Part shown: in pieces, positions 34,332 through 45,063 of the stretch | Layout of the letters: every line of letters begins with the position of its first letter | Position numbering within the stretch: position 1 is the first letter of the stretch | From: Methylobacterium sp. FF17 | Lineage (GTDB): Bacteria; Pseudomonadota; Alphaproteobacteria; Rhizobiales; Beijerinckiaceae | Assembly (NCBI RefSeq): GCF_025813715.1 | Contig: NZ_CP107532.1 | Location: forward strand, 5,671,274-5,735,273 | Length of the DNA stretch: 64,000 nt | Reading direction: 5' to 3' | Notes under the pieces: model-generated | The model's database searches: none | Told to the model about the DNA's origin: nothing | The model's input: only the letters and a program-made list of their open reading frames with translations | Position numbers and translations under genes: made by a program

Positions 34332-36491
34332 TCAGAACCGCGCCACGACCTGCGCCCGGATCAGGCGCGGCGCGCCCGGCGAGATGTTGCTGTTGCCGTC
34401 GGCGGTGGCGATGTAGCCCCGGTCGAACAGGTTCTCGATGTTGATCTGCGCCCGCACCCCGTCGGTGACCTGATAGAACAGGCCGAGATCGAAGCGCGTG
34501 TAGCCCGGCAGCCGGACCGTGTTGTCGGCGCTGGCGAAGCTATGGCCCTGGTGGATCGTGCCGAGGCCGATCGAGAATCCCGGTGTCACGCTGAACTTGT
34601 TCCACACCGTGACCGCGTTGAAGGGCACGACGGCGACCCGGTTGCCCGGGACGATGAGGGCCGAGCCGAAGCCGCTGACGATGCGCGCATCCGTGAAGGC
34701 GTAGCCGCCCGCGACCTGCCACCAGTCGGTGAGATAGCCGTTCGCGCCGATCTCGACGCCCCGCGCGTTGGTCTGGCCGCTGAGCAGGAAGAAACCGGGA
34801 CGGTTCGGGTCCGAGAGGCGCTGGTTGTAGCGGTCGAGGTCGTACAGGGCGCCGGTGAGCTGGAGCGCCGGCGTCACGTCCCACTTCACGCCGACCTCGC
34901 GGTTCTCGAAGCGCTCCGGCGGGGCGATGGCCAGCCTCTCCGACAAGGCGGTGAACTGGTCCCCGGCGGAGGGCAGGTAGGAGACGCTGTAATTGGCATA
35001 GAAGGCCAGGGCGTCGAACGGCTTGAGGACCGCGCCGATCCGGGGCGACAGTAGGTTGTCCACCCGGGTGTTGCCGACCTGCGTGCGCCGGTCGGTGGAA
35101 CTGAAGTCGAAGTGATCGAAGCGCAGGCCGCCGATGATCTGCAGGTGCGGGCCGATCTCGATCTGGTCCTGGGCGTAGACCGCCGCCAGCCCGAGGTCGT
35201 AGCGGCTGTTCGCGCCCGAGGCGATGTTGCGGAAGCTCACCGGAACCCGCGAGAGGGGCGAGAGCGGGTTGACCACGAGGGTCTGCGTGCCGGTCGTGGC
35301 GAAGAACCCGTCCTCCCGGTAGGTGATCCCCGACTGGTGGCCGAGCTCGAAGCCGGCGAGCAGCGTGTGCGCCAGGGGGCCGGTGGTGAAGCGGTAGGTG
35401 AAATCGTTCTGGTTGAAGAGGTTCGTGCGCGGCGTGTCGTTGTTGAAGGCGCTGAGTTCGACCCGCGTCCCGGCGGCATTCACGCTGCCGCCCGTCCGGA
35501 TGCTCGGATAGACGATCTGAGAGAACTTGTCGTAATCGGCGAAGCGGACCTGGCTGCGCATCTCCACGCCGGAGGCGAAGCGATGCTCGAGCACGGCGGT
35601 CGCGATGTGGGCGTCGACCCGGGCGGTGCTCAGGTCCGGATTGCCGAAGAAGGTGCGGATGTTCTCGCGGTAGCGATAGGGCCGCCCGTTCTGGGAGGGG
35701 ATGCCCCGATCGGCGGTGCGCTCGTCGTGGAAGTACTCGTAGGACAGCTTGAGGGTCGTGTCGGGCCCGAGCAGCAGGGTCGCGGTGGGGTTGATGCCCC
35801 AGCGCCGGAGATCCACGAAGTTGCGGAACGTCCCGCTATCCTCGAACAGGCCGTTGAGGCGGAAGAAGGCGCTGTCCGAGATCCGGTCGCCCACATCGAG
35901 GGCGAGGCGCTTGGTCCCGTACGACCCGGTCTGGAGGACGACCTCGCGCAGCGGGATGCCGTTGGCCTCCTTGAGGACGCGGTTGACCACGCCGCCGCCG
36001 CCGCCGCGCCCGAAGATCATCGCGTTCGGTCCCTTCAGGACCTCGACGCGCTCGACGTTGTAGAGGTCGCGGAAGTACTGCCCGTCGTCGCGGATGCCGT
36101 TGACGTAGAAGTCGGCGCTCGATTGCTGGCCGCGGATCACGATCTCGTCCCGGTTCGCCGCGCCCTGGTGCAGGAACACCCCCGGCACGTAGCGCAGGGC
36201 CTCGGTCACGCCCTGGTGGCCCTGGTCCTGGATCTGCTCCCGCGTGACGACCGTCACCGCCTGCGGCGTGTCGATCAGGGCCGTGTCCGTCTTGGTGGCG
36301 CTGCGGGCCCGCACCGTGCGGTAGCCGGTGCTCGCCGCGCCGGTCCCTTCCACGCTGAGCAGGTCGAGGCTGACTTCGCCTTGTGCGGCTCCGGCCGGTG
36401 CCGCCTCCTGCGCGAGCGCGCCGCGCCCGCCGGCGAGGCACGTCTCTCCCATCAGGATCGCGAGAAGACCAAGGTTACGCGTGCTGAACAT
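34332..36491 (-). CDS. TonB-dependent siderophore receptor (copy B)
   Basis: 719 residues from the ATG at 36491 (signal MFSTRNLGLLAILMGETCLA). Plug blocks TPQAVTVVTREQIQDQGHQG, then HQGAANRDEIVIRGQQSSAD and FGRGGGGGVVNRVLKEANG correspond one for one with copy A, and the barrel ends INIENLFDRGYIATADGNSN with C-terminal ARF, as does copy A. The pair therefore came from a tandem duplication and has diverged, mostly in loops. Outer-membrane uptake of ferric siderophores or similar chelates with TonB energy. No siderophore biosynthesis, FecIR or permease genes lie in the window. Confidence 0.93.
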   Translation of the reverse strand: MFSTRNLGLLAILMGETCLAGGRGALAQEAAPAGAAQGEVSLDLLSVEGTGAASTGYRTVRARSATKTDTALIDTPQAVTVVTREQIQDQGHQGVTEALRYVPGVFLHQGAANRDEIVIRGQQSSADFYVNGIRDDGQYFRDLYNVERVEVLKGPNAMIFGRGGGGGVVNRVLKEANGIPLREVVLQTGSYGTKRLALDVGDRISDSAFFRLNGLFEDSGTFRNFVDLRRWGINPTATLLLGPDTTLKLSYEYFHDERTADRGIPSQNGRPYRYRENIRTFFGNPDLSTARVDAHIATAVLEHRFASGVEMRSQVRFADYDKFSQIVYPSIRTGGSVNAAGTRVELSAFNNDTPRTNLFNQNDFTYRFTTGPLAHTLLAGFELGHQSGITYREDGFFATTGTQTLVVNPLSPLSRVPVSFRNIASGANSRYDLGLAAVYAQDQIEIGPHLQIIGGLRFDHFDFSSTDRRTQVGNTRVDNLLSPRIGAVLKPFDALAFYANYSVSYLPSAGDQFTALSERLAIAPPERFENREVGVKWDVTPALQLTGALYDLDRYNQRLSDPNRPGFFLLSGQTNARGVEIGANGYLTDWWQVAGGYAFTDARIVSGFGSALIVPGNRVAVVPFNAVTVWNKFSVTPGFSIGLGTIHQGHSFASADNTVRLPGYTRFDLGLFYQVTDGVRAQINIENLFDRGYIATADGNSNISPGAPRLIRAQVVARF

Positions 36492-36866
36492 CGAGCGGCT
36501 GATCCTGTCTATCCGAAGTATCGTTCCTGCTGATGGCATTATCCATGACGATCAGTGGAGATATATTGATACTTCGAAAGCATAGTCGATCACGGCTCGG
36601 CGCTGCGAGGGATAAGTTCCGGGTCTCCTCTTTCATTATAATAAGTACAGGTTCAGGCTGTACGCTATCGATCTGGTATTGCGTCGAAAACCGAGGTTTG
36701 CGCTGGCTCCCTCCCCGGAGCGCGGGCGACACGATCGATGCGTGTGACGCGCGAAAGACACACTTTTGGCGGGCGTTCGCGTTCGATCCTGGCGCGTTGA
36801 GCGCCATGCGCGCCCGTGCTAGGCGCCAGCTTCGATGTCCTGACGCGTGGCAACCCGAGGCGCCGC
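36492..36866. promoter_or_regulatory. divergent promoter region, receptor B and purB
   Basis: 375 bp. Inverted repeat CGAAGTATC (36514-36522) with GATACTTCG (36568-36576), perfect 9-bp arms 45 bp apart, brackets the likely receptor promoter. AT-rich blocks ATATATTGATAC and TTTCATTATAATAAGTACAG (36630-36655) are unusual for this genome. The rest, towards purB, shows nothing recognisable. Confidence 0.5.
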
Positions 36867-38174
<1,308 letters not shown>

Positions 38175-38234
38175 CCGCATCCGCGCACGGATCCTGCGTC
38201 CATCCCTAACCTTCGGTCAGTTGAGGTCAGCCCC

Positions 38235-39095
38235 GTGTCCCATCCACGTATCGTCTACCTGAACGGCGAGTTCCTGCCCTTCGCCGAGGCGCGCGTGCCG
38301 ATCATGGATCGGGGCTTCCTCTTCGCCGACGGGATCTACGAGGTCTCGGCGGTGCTCGACGGACGCCTCGTCGACAACGAAGCCCATCTCGCCCGGCTCG
38401 ACCGTTCGCTGGGCGAGATCGACATCGCCAACCCGCACAGCATGTCCGCGTGGATCGGCCTGCAGACCGAGCTCGTCGCCCGCAACGGCCTCACCGAGGG
38501 GCTGGTCTACATGCAGGTGACGCGCGGCGTGCACGAGCGCGACTTCGCCTACCCGCCGGCCGGCACCGCGCCCACCGTGATGATGTTCACGCAGGCCAAG
38601 ACCGTCGCGAAGAACCCCCTCGCCGAGACGGGCGCCAAGATCATCACCGTGCCGGATCTCCGCTGGAAGCGCCGGGACATCAAGTCGGTGGCGCTGCTGG
38701 CCCAGGTGCTCGCCAAGCAGCAGGCCGCCGCCGCCGGGGTCGCCGAGGCCTGGATGGTCGAGGACGACGCGGTCACCGAGGGCTCGTCCTCCACGGCCTT
38801 CATCGTCACCAAGGCTGGCGCCCTCGTCACCCGCCCGCTCTCCACAGCCCTCCTGCCGGGCATCACCCGCAAGGCGGTGCTGCGGCTCGCCGAGGAAGCC
38901 GGCCTCGCGCTGGAGGAGCGCCTCTTCAGCGTCTCCGAGGCGAAGGACGCGGCCGAAGCCTTCTACACCAGCGCCTCGGCCTTCGTGATGCCGGTGGTCT
39001 CCATTGACGGCCACGCGGTCGGCGAGGGCCGCCCCGGCCCGCACACCCGGCGCCTGCGTGAACTCTACCTCGCCATGGCCCGCGAGAGCGCCTGA
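38235..39095 (+). CDS. dat: D-amino-acid aminotransferase (fold-type IV PLP enzyme)
   Basis: 286 residues, GTG start. Fold-IV aminotransferase features: FLPFAEARVPIMDRGFLFAD, ITRGVHERDF-like VTRGVHERDFAYP (phosphate/carboxylate region), PLP-lysine Lys150 in WKRRDIKSVALL, and VTEGSSSTAFIV. The sequence is closest to D-alanine transaminase as opposed to branched-chain or aminodeoxychorismate enzymes. It may make D-Glu or D-Ala for peptidoglycan. 60 bp after purB, possibly one transcript. Confidence 0.88.
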   Translation: MSHPRIVYLNGEFLPFAEARVPIMDRGFLFADGIYEVSAVLDGRLVDNEAHLARLDRSLGEIDIANPHSMSAWIGLQTELVARNGLTEGLVYMQVTRGVHERDFAYPPAGTAPTVMMFTQAKTVAKNPLAETGAKIITVPDLRWKRRDIKSVALLAQVLAKQQAAAAGVAEAWMVEDDAVTEGSSSTAFIVTKAGALVTRPLSTALLPGITRKAVLRLAEEAGLALEERLFSVSEAKDAAEAFYTSASAFVMPVVSIDGHAVGEGRPGPHTRRLRELYLAMARESA

Positions 39096-39130
39096 CCGCT
39101 CCGGTCGGTGCTCGGGGTCTTTCCCCCTCT

Positions 39131-39290
39131 CCTCCCCGGCGGATCTCGGGCTTGCCCGATATCCGTCGAGCTTGCGGGGAGGCGTTGGAGGTGGGGGCAC
39201 CAACTCCATCGATCGTGGCGGGCGGTGACACCCCCAGTCCTAACCTCTTCCCGCGAGGGGGAGAGGGACGCGGTCCGCCCGCAAAGGCAG
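39131..39290. repeat. REP-like palindromic intergenic element
   Basis: The 300-bp gap after the aminotransferase gene is a nested palindrome: CCTCCCCG near 39131 pairs with CGGGGAGG near 39175, enclosing GGATCTCGGGC-TT-GCCCGATATCC. It is followed by CCTCTTCCCGCGAGGGGGAGAGG. This looks like an extragenic palindromic repeat as found in many copies in related genomes; no second copy is in this window. The rest of 39096-39395 shows no gene. Confidence 0.6.
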
Positions 39291-39395
39291 ATGGGGGAAG
39301 GCCATTCCCACCCCAGCACGTTACGACCTCGGCAGGAACGCTTCGGCGCCGGGCCTGTTCTCCCTCCGACCTCGCATCCGAGACAGGGAGACTCC

Positions 39396-39728
39396 ATGCG
39401 CTCGATCCTCACCCTCGCGGTCGGCTTCGGCCTGATCGCCGGCGCGGCCTTTGCCCAGTCCCCCGACGCACCGCTGAAGGGCCGTGACAGCGACCCGGCC
39501 CTGCCGCCGCCGAACCAGACGATCCCCGACAAGATCCGCCCCTCGGACGAGTCGGCCGACAAGGGGACCCTGAGCGAGAAGCTCGAGAAGAGCGACGGCG
39601 TGATCAAGCCGCCGGGCAACGCGGCCCCCGGCATGGTGGTGACGCCGCCCGACCCGAACCCCGGTGGCATGCCGGTGATCAAGCCCGGTGACCTGCCCGG
39701 CCGGCCGCCCGGAACCGAGGCCCGCTGA
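39396..39728 (+). CDS. small secreted Pro/Asp-rich protein
   Basis: 110 residues. Signal peptide MRSILTLAVGFGLIAGAAFA then QSPDAPLKG. The mature part is low-complexity, Pro, Gly, Asp and Lys rich (PPPNQTIPDKIRPSDESADK, later PNPGGMPVIKPGDLPGRPPG), probably unstructured. CAGGGAG precedes the ATG at 39396 at proper distance. Periplasmic or exported; no function known. Confidence 0.72.
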   Translation: MRSILTLAVGFGLIAGAAFAQSPDAPLKGRDSDPALPPPNQTIPDKIRPSDESADKGTLSEKLEKSDGVIKPPGNAAPGMVVTPPDPNPGGMPVIKPGDLPGRPPGTEAR

Positions 39729-39808
39729 GGCGGCATACCCGCCCATCCGGGCGCAGGCGGCCCCCTTGCTTGATTTCCGCGCACGGATCGCGGAAAGACC
39801 CGAAGACA

Positions 39809-39846
39809 GCGAAAGCGGTCCGCCCGACAGGTCGGGCCGCTTTCGC
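39809..39846 (+). terminator. hairpin between the secreted-protein gene and purA
   Basis: GCGAAAGCGG (39809-39818) with CCGCTTTCGC (39837-39846), inner CCCGAC/GTCGGG. Long stem without a T-tract, 26 bp before the purA start; it could act as terminator or as a leader structure. Confidence 0.55.
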
Positions 39847-39871
39847 GCGGGCACGCACAGGTCTTATGTGA

Positions 39872-41164
39872 ATGGCAAACGTCGTCGTCGTAGGCGCCCA
39901 GTGGGGTGACGAAGGCAAGGGCAAGATCGTCGACTGGCTCTCCGAGCAGGCCGACGTGGTGGTCCGCTTCCAGGGCGGGCACAATGCCGGCCACACGCTG
40001 GTCATCGACGGCGTCACCTACAAGCTGGCGCTGCTGCCCTCCGGCGTCGTGCGCGGCGGCAAGCTCTCGGTGATCGGCAACGGCGTCGTGGTCGATCCCT
40101 GGCACCTCGTGGACGAGATCGCCCGCCTCCAGGCGCAGGGCGTCGAGATCTCGCCCCGCACCCTGCGGATCGCCGACAACGCCACCCTGATCCTGCCGCT
40201 GCACCGCGAACTCGACCATTTCCGCGAGACCTCGAACGCCGGCCTGAAGATCGGCACGACGAAGCGCGGCATCGGCCCTGCTTATGAGGACAAGGTCGGC
40301 CGGCGCGCGATCCGGGTGGTCGACCTCGCCGACGAGCACACCCTCGAAGCCAAGATCGAGCGGGTGCTCACCCACCACAACGCCCTGCGCCGGGGTCTCG
40401 GCATCGCCGAGGTGGATGCGGGCGCGCTGCTCGCCGAGCTGAAGGCGATCGCGCCCACCATCCTGCCGTTCGCCGAGCCGGTCTGGAAGCTCCTCGACGA
40501 CGAGCGCCGTGCGGGCAAGCGCATCCTGTTCGAGGGCGCGCAAGGGGCGCTCCTCGACGTCGACCACGGCACCTACCCCTTCGTGACCTCCTCCAACATC
40601 GTGGCCGCCCAGGCCGCGACGGGCTCCGGCATGGGCCCGTCCGCGATCGGCTACGTGCTCGGCATCGCCAAGGCCTACACCACCCGGGTCGGCGAAGGCC
40701 CCTTCCCCACCGAGCTCTTCGACGAGATCGGCGAGACGATCGGCGCCAAGGGCCGCGAGTTCGGCGTGAATACCGGTCGCAAGCGCCGCTGCGGCTGGTT
40801 CGACGCGGTGCTGGTGCGCCAGACCGTGCGGACCTCCGGCATCGACGGCATCGCGCTGACCAAGCTCGACATCCTCGACGGCTTCGAGACCATCAAGGTC
40901 TGCACCGGCTACCGCCTCGACGGCGAGGTGGTGGATCACCTGCCCGCCAACCAGGCGGCGCAGGCCAAGGTCGAGCCGATCTACGAAACCATCGAGGGCT
41001 GGTCGGGCACCACGGCGGGCGCCCGCTCCTGGGCGGACCTGCCCGCGCAGGCGATCAAGTACGTGCGTCGGATCGAGGAACTGATCGGGGCGCCCGTCGC
41101 CCTGCTCTCGACTTCGCCGGAGCGCAACGACACCATCCTCATGCACAACCCCTTCGAGGACTGA
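39872..41164 (+). CDS. purA: adenylosuccinate synthetase
   Basis: 430 residues. P-loop-like [16 protein letters not shown] near residue 9, [26 protein letters not shown]-binding [18 protein letters not shown] [13 protein letters not shown], and [13 protein letters not shown]-dependent joining of IMP and Asp to adenylosuccinate, the substrate of PurB encoded upstream. Complete length. Same direction as purB, separate transcript likely because of the hairpin before it. Confidence 0.97.
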   Translation: MANVVVVGAQWGDEGKGKIVDWLSEQADVVVRFQGGHNAGHTLVIDGVTYKLALLPSGVVRGGKLSVIGNGVVVDPWHLVDEIARLQAQGVEISPRTLRIADNATLILPLHRELDHFRETSNAGLKIGTTKRGIGPAYEDKVGRRAIRVVDLADEHTLEAKIERVLTHHNALRRGLGIAEVDAGALLAELKAIAPTILPFAEPVWKLLDDERRAGKRILFEGAQGALLDVDHGTYPFVTSSNIVAAQAATGSGMGPSAIGYVLGIAKAYTTRVGEGPFPTELFDEIGETIGAKGREFGVNTGRKRRCGWFDAVLVRQTVRTSGIDGIALTKLDILDGFETIKVCTGYRLDGEVVDHLPANQAAQAKVEPIYETIEGWSGTTAGARSWADLPAQAIKYVRRIEELIGAPVALLSTSPERNDTILMHNPFED

Positions 41165-41324
41165 GGCGTTTGGCGCTTGCCGTGAGCGTGGCCGCGCGCG
41201 GATGATGCGGCCACGTCGCGATCGACCGTGCGGCGGTCGCCGCGTCGCCCGGCGCGCCATCCCGGGCGACGGCGCGAGGGGGCGGCCCGCGAGCCGCCGG
41301 CGAGAGAAGCGGACCTGAGGCACG

Positions 41325-42827
41325 ATGGCCGACTATTACCCACTGCTGGCGCGGGCACTCGACGCGATGCCGGACCGCTCGGCGGCCCTGCGTCACGCGG
41401 TCTACGAGCGCGCGCGCGGCGCGCTCATCGGGCAGCTGCGCTCCCTCGATCCGCCCCTGTCGGAAGACGACATCGACCTGGAGCGCAACGCCCTCGAAGC
41501 CGCCATCCTGCGCCTCGAGCAGGAGCACGGCGCGCCGGCCCCCCCGCCCGAGCCGCCGGCGCCGCCCGATCCGTTCATCCCGATCCCGGCGAACGACGTC
41601 ACCGACCTGCCCGAGCCCAGCCGGCCGGAGCCGCTTCCCGAGCCGGAGCCGCTTCCGGAATCGAAGCCGCTTCCGGAGCCGGTCGCCCCCGAGCCCGTCG
41701 GGTCGGAGCCGCCTCCCCCCGCACCGCTGCCGCCCGAGCCGGCGCCCCCGCCGCCGGAGGCGAGCGTCACCGCCGCATTGCCCCGGGCGACCCTGCCGCC
41801 CGCCCCGGTGGAGCCGCCGGTGGCGCCCGCCGCCCCGGATCCGGTCGCGCCGGCGATCCGCATCCAGGCGCGCAAGGGCAAGGCGCCGCCCTTCATGGAC
41901 CCGGAGCCGGCGGAACCTGCCGCCGCGCCCGACGCGGAGACCTCCGCCGAGCCGGCGGCGGACGGGAACGGTCAGCGCCAGCGCCCCCGGATCGACGTGG
42001 TCGCCCCCCGCCAGGGGCGCTCGCGCCTGCTGCGCAACCTCCTCGTCGGCAGCATCCTCGTCGTCGTCATCGGCCTCATCGCGGTGGCGGCCTTTCTCCT
42101 GCGCGACAAGCCGGCCGACCTGAAGCCGATCGCGGCGGAAACCCAGGAGAATGCCGGGGACGGCGCGGATTCGAAATTCGCGGACCGGGTGGGTGGCGAG
42201 GCCGCGCCCGCCGAACGCGCCGCGCCGGCCCGGCCCGCCGCCCCTGCCGCGACGCCCGCGCAGGGACAGTCCGACCTCGCCGTCGCCCAGCGCGCCGTCC
42301 TCTACGAGGAGGCCGCCGGGGGGGGCAGCGCGACGCCGAACGCCACGCAGGGGCGGGTGAGCTGGCGCCTCGACACGGTGCCGGGCGAGCAGGGCCAGCC
42401 CCTCGAGACGGTGGTCCGCGCCCGGGCCGACTTCCCGGATGCCGGCCTGTCCCTGGCCCTGACCCTGCGCCGGAACCTCGACGCCACCCTGCCGGCCTCC
42501 CACACCATCGAACTGGTCTTCACGCCGAGCGGGCCGACGGCCGCCCAGCGCAACGTCCAGGATATCGGCCTGCTCCAGGGCAAGGACGAGGAAAGCGCGC
42601 GGGGCTCGCCCGTCTCCGGCCTGCCGGTCCGGGTCCGCGAGAACCTGTTCCTCATCGGCCTGTCCTCGCTGCCGAACGACATCGAGCGCAACACCGACAT
42701 CCTGTTGCGCAAGAGCTGGTTCGACGTGACCCTGAAGTTCAGCTCGGGCCTGCGCGGGATCGTGGCCTTCGAGAAGGGAAACGCCGGCACACAGGTGCTG
42801 CAGAAGGCCTTCGACCAGTGGCGCTGA
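41325..42827 (+). CDS. single-pass membrane protein with proline-rich linker
   Basis: 500 residues. Residues 1-70 are a charged helical segment; 71-215 are Pro/Glu/Ala-rich with repeats such as PEPLPEPEPLPES; a membrane helix lies at about 238-259; and a C-terminal domain of about 150 residues (GRVSWRLDTVPGEQGQPLET to QVLQKAFDQWR) is folded-looking and predicted outside. Similar architecture is found as hypothetical proteins in Hyphomicrobiales. The linker could span periplasm or cytoplasm, depending on topology. No enzymatic motif. Followed by a strong terminator. Confidence 0.75.
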   Translation: MADYYPLLARALDAMPDRSAALRHAVYERARGALIGQLRSLDPPLSEDDIDLERNALEAAILRLEQEHGAPAPPPEPPAPPDPFIPIPANDVTDLPEPSRPEPLPEPEPLPESKPLPEPVAPEPVGSEPPPPAPLPPEPAPPPPEASVTAALPRATLPPAPVEPPVAPAAPDPVAPAIRIQARKGKAPPFMDPEPAEPAAAPDAETSAEPAADGNGQRQRPRIDVVAPRQGRSRLLRNLLVGSILVVVIGLIAVAAFLLRDKPADLKPIAAETQENAGDGADSKFADRVGGEAAPAERAAPARPAAPAATPAQGQSDLAVAQRAVLYEEAAGGGSATPNATQGRVSWRLDTVPGEQGQPLETVVRARADFPDAGLSLALTLRRNLDATLPASHTIELVFTPSGPTAAQRNVQDIGLLQGKDEESARGSPVSGLPVRVRENLFLIGLSSLPNDIERNTDILLRKSWFDVTLKFSSGLRGIVAFEKGNAGTQVLQKAFDQWR

Positions 42828-42855
42828 GGGTCGGGCGCCCGTCGCCGCACGCATG

Positions 42856-42892
42856 AAAAAGGCCCCCGGCGCGTTCCGCCGGGGGCCTTTTT
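42856..42892. terminator. bidirectional intrinsic terminator
   Basis: Perfect 16-bp stem, 42856-42871 with 42877-42892, loop CGTTC, A-run on one arm and T-run on the other. Serves the proline-rich protein gene on plus and rpoH on minus. Confidence 0.95.
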
Positions 42893-42931
42893 TCGATCCG
42901 GGCCCGCGAGGAGCCGTCCCGCATCGGTCTG

Positions 42932-43837
42932 TCAGGCATGAGCCTCGATGCGGGCGGTGCCGGCGCGCGGCGCCTCGCGGGTGGCGAGGTTGCGCTTGAC
43001 CGCCTCCTGGATCTTCTCGAACGCCCGCACCTCGATCTGCCGCACGCGCTCACGCGACACGCCGAACTCGCCGGAGAGATCCTCCAGGGTGATCGGGTCG
43101 TCGGCGAGGCGGCGCGCCTCGAAGATGCGGCGCTCGCGCGGGTTCAGCACCGAGAGCGCGTCGCGCAGGGCCGAGAGGCGGTTCTGCCCCTCCTCCTCGC
43201 GGGCGAGCACGGTCTCCTGGCTCGGGCTGTTGTCCACCAGCCAGTCCTGCCACTCGCCCTCGCCCTCCTCGCGCAGGGGCGCGTTGAGCGAGGTGTCGCC
43301 GGACAGGCGGCGGTTCATGTCGATCACCTCCTGCTCGGGCACACCGAGCTTGACGGCGATCTGCGCGACCTGATCCGGCTTGAGGTCGCCCTCGTCCAGC
43401 GCCGAGATGCGGCCCTTGGCCTTGCGCAGGTTGAAGAACAGCTTCTTCTGGTTGGCGGTGGTGCCCATCTTCACGAGCGACCACGAGCGCAGGATGTATT
43501 CCTGGATCGCCGCCTTGATCCACCACATCGCATAGGTGGCGAGCCGGAAGCCTTTGTCCGGCTCGAAGCGCTTGACCGCCTGCATCAGCCCGACATTGCC
43601 CTCGGACACGACCTCGCCGATGGGCAGGCCGTAGCCGCGATAGCCCATGGCGATCTTCGCCACGAGGCGCAGGTGGGACGTGACGAGACGGTGGGCGGCG
43701 CCACGGTCGCCCTTCTCGCGCCAGTCCTTGGCGAGCGTGAACTCCTCGTTCGGCTCGAGCATCGGGAACTTGCGGATCTCGTCGAGGTAGCGGGAGAGGC
43801 CACCTTCGGTGGCGAGCACTGGCAATGCGCCGGCCAT
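42932..43837 (-). CDS. rpoH: RNA polymerase sigma-32 factor RpoH
   Basis: 301 residues. Region 2: SHLRLVAKIAMGYRGYGLPI, then EGNVGLMQAVKRFEPDKGFR and LATYAMWWIKAAIQEYILRS; the RpoH box QKKLFFNLRK separates it from other sigma factors; region 4 ends ITLEDLSGEFGVSRERVRQI. Drives heat-shock and folding-stress genes. A very strong ribosome site (AAGGAGG, about eight bases before the ATG at 43837). Alphaproteobacteria often carry more than one RpoH; this cannot be ranked from the window alone. Confidence 0.95.
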   Translation of the reverse strand: MAGALPVLATEGGLSRYLDEIRKFPMLEPNEEFTLAKDWREKGDRGAAHRLVTSHLRLVAKIAMGYRGYGLPIGEVVSEGNVGLMQAVKRFEPDKGFRLATYAMWWIKAAIQEYILRSWSLVKMGTTANQKKLFFNLRKAKGRISALDEGDLKPDQVAQIAVKLGVPEQEVIDMNRRLSGDTSLNAPLREEGEGEWQDWLVDNSPSQETVLAREEEGQNRLSALRDALSVLNPRERRIFEARRLADDPITLEDLSGEFGVSRERVRQIEVRAFEKIQEAVKRNLATREAPRAGTARIEAHA

Positions 43838-44067
43838 GATCTTACCTCCTTGGTTGGACCCCCGAAGGGCGGTCCGAAGCGAACCGCCGCTCCCTTGAGC
43901 CGGCCGTTCGATTCCCCATCTTAGCGGGAAATCGGCGGGCTCGGGAAGGCGACGCGCAGCACGAAGTTTGCGTCAACGCGTGGGATCTCGCTTGGGTCGG
44001 TGATGACACGAAAAGCCGCAGTCGGGGGTGTCCTGGCGCACGCCTGGGCTTGACTGTTGCGGTCCCG

Positions 44068-45063
44068 CTACGCGCCAGCGCGCAAAGCCGTCATCAGGGC
44101 CCGCATGTCCGGGGGCAGCGGGCTCTCGAAATGCAGCGTCTCCCCGCTGCGCGGATGCGCGAAGCCGAGCACGCTGGCATGCAGGGCCTGGCGCCCGAGG
44201 GCGTCGAGGGCCCCGCGCGCCTCCGGGGACAGACGGCTCACCTTGGTCTTGAACGCGCCGCCATAGACGGAATCGCCGAGCAGCGGGTGGCCGCGATGGC
44301 TGAGATGCACGCGGATCTGGTGCGTGCGCCCCGTCTCCAGGATGCAGCGCACCCGGGCGACCGTCCCTTCGGGGCCGAAGGTCTCCTCCACCCGGTAATG
44401 CGTGATCGCGTGGCGTCCCGTCTCTCCGCGCACCACGGCGATCTTCTCGCGGTTGCGGACGCTGCGGGCGAGGTTCGCCTCGATGGTGCCGTGGTGCGGC
44501 TCCGGCACGCCCCAGACCAGGGCCAGGTAGGCCCGCTCCAGCGGCCCCGTGCGGCCGTGATCGGCGAACTGCGCCGTCAGCCCGGCATGGGCGCGGTCGT
44601 TCTTGGCCACCACGAGCAGCCCGCTCGTGTCCTTGTCGAGGCGGTGGACGATACCGGGCCGGCGCACGCCGCCGATCCCCGACAGGCTCTCCCCGCAATG
44701 AGCGATGAGCCCGTTCACCAGCGTGCCCGAATCGTGCCCGGGGGCCGGATGCACCACGAGTCCCGCCGGCTTGTCGATCACGATGAGGTCGTCGTCCTCG
44801 TACACGATCGCGAGGTCGAGGCGTTCGGCCACCGGCTCGGCCGCCACCGCCTCCGGCACCGCGACGAGGAGGTCGGCGCCGGGGCCCACCTTCACCGAGG
44901 GGTCGAGGCTGACGGCTCCGTTCCAGCGCACGTGCCCGGCGCGGATCAGGTCCTGCAGGCGCGAGCGCGAGACATCGGGAAAGGCCCGGGCCAGGGCCCG
45001 GTCCAGGCGCTCGGGCGCCGCGTCGTCGCCGAGGGTCGCGCGGCGGTCTTCCGTTACCGGCAA
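44068..45063 (-). CDS. RluA/RluD family rRNA pseudouridine synthase
   Basis: 331 residues from TTG at 45063 with AAGGA eight bases upstream; no in-frame ATG gives the family N-terminus. An S4 RNA-binding domain (RLDRALARAFPDVSRSRLQD) precedes the catalytic domain with HRLDKDTSGLLVVAKN holding the nucleophile Asp, LETGRTHQIRVHLSHRGHPL and GRQALHAS. Best match is RluD, which modifies helix 69 of 23S rRNA. Divergent from the tRNA-Glu gene, 149 bp away. Confidence 0.9.
   Translation of the reverse strand: MPVTEDRRATLGDDAAPERLDRALARAFPDVSRSRLQDLIRAGHVRWNGAVSLDPSVKVGPGADLLVAVPEAVAAEPVAERLDLAIVYEDDDLIVIDKPAGLVVHPAPGHDSGTLVNGLIAHCGESLSGIGGVRRPGIVHRLDKDTSGLLVVAKNDRAHAGLTAQFADHGRTGPLERAYLALVWGVPEPHHGTIEANLARSVRNREKIAVVRGETGRHAITHYRVEETFGPEGTVARVRCILETGRTHQIRVHLSHRGHPLLGDSVYGGAFKTKVSRLSPEARGALDALGRQALHASVLGFAHPRSGETLHFESPLPPDMRALMTALRAGA

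Noticed and set aside
39065..41323. Very long minus-strand open frame across purA
   Set aside because: It is the complementary shadow of purA, whose motifs and codon use identify the real strand.
43906..43917. GTTCGATTCCCC identical to 12 bp of the tRNA-Glu T arm, as a possible att site
   Set aside because: It is upstream of the tRNA, short, and shares only the universal T-arm core. A similar GTTCGATTCCC occurs near 4848. No integrase is near either.
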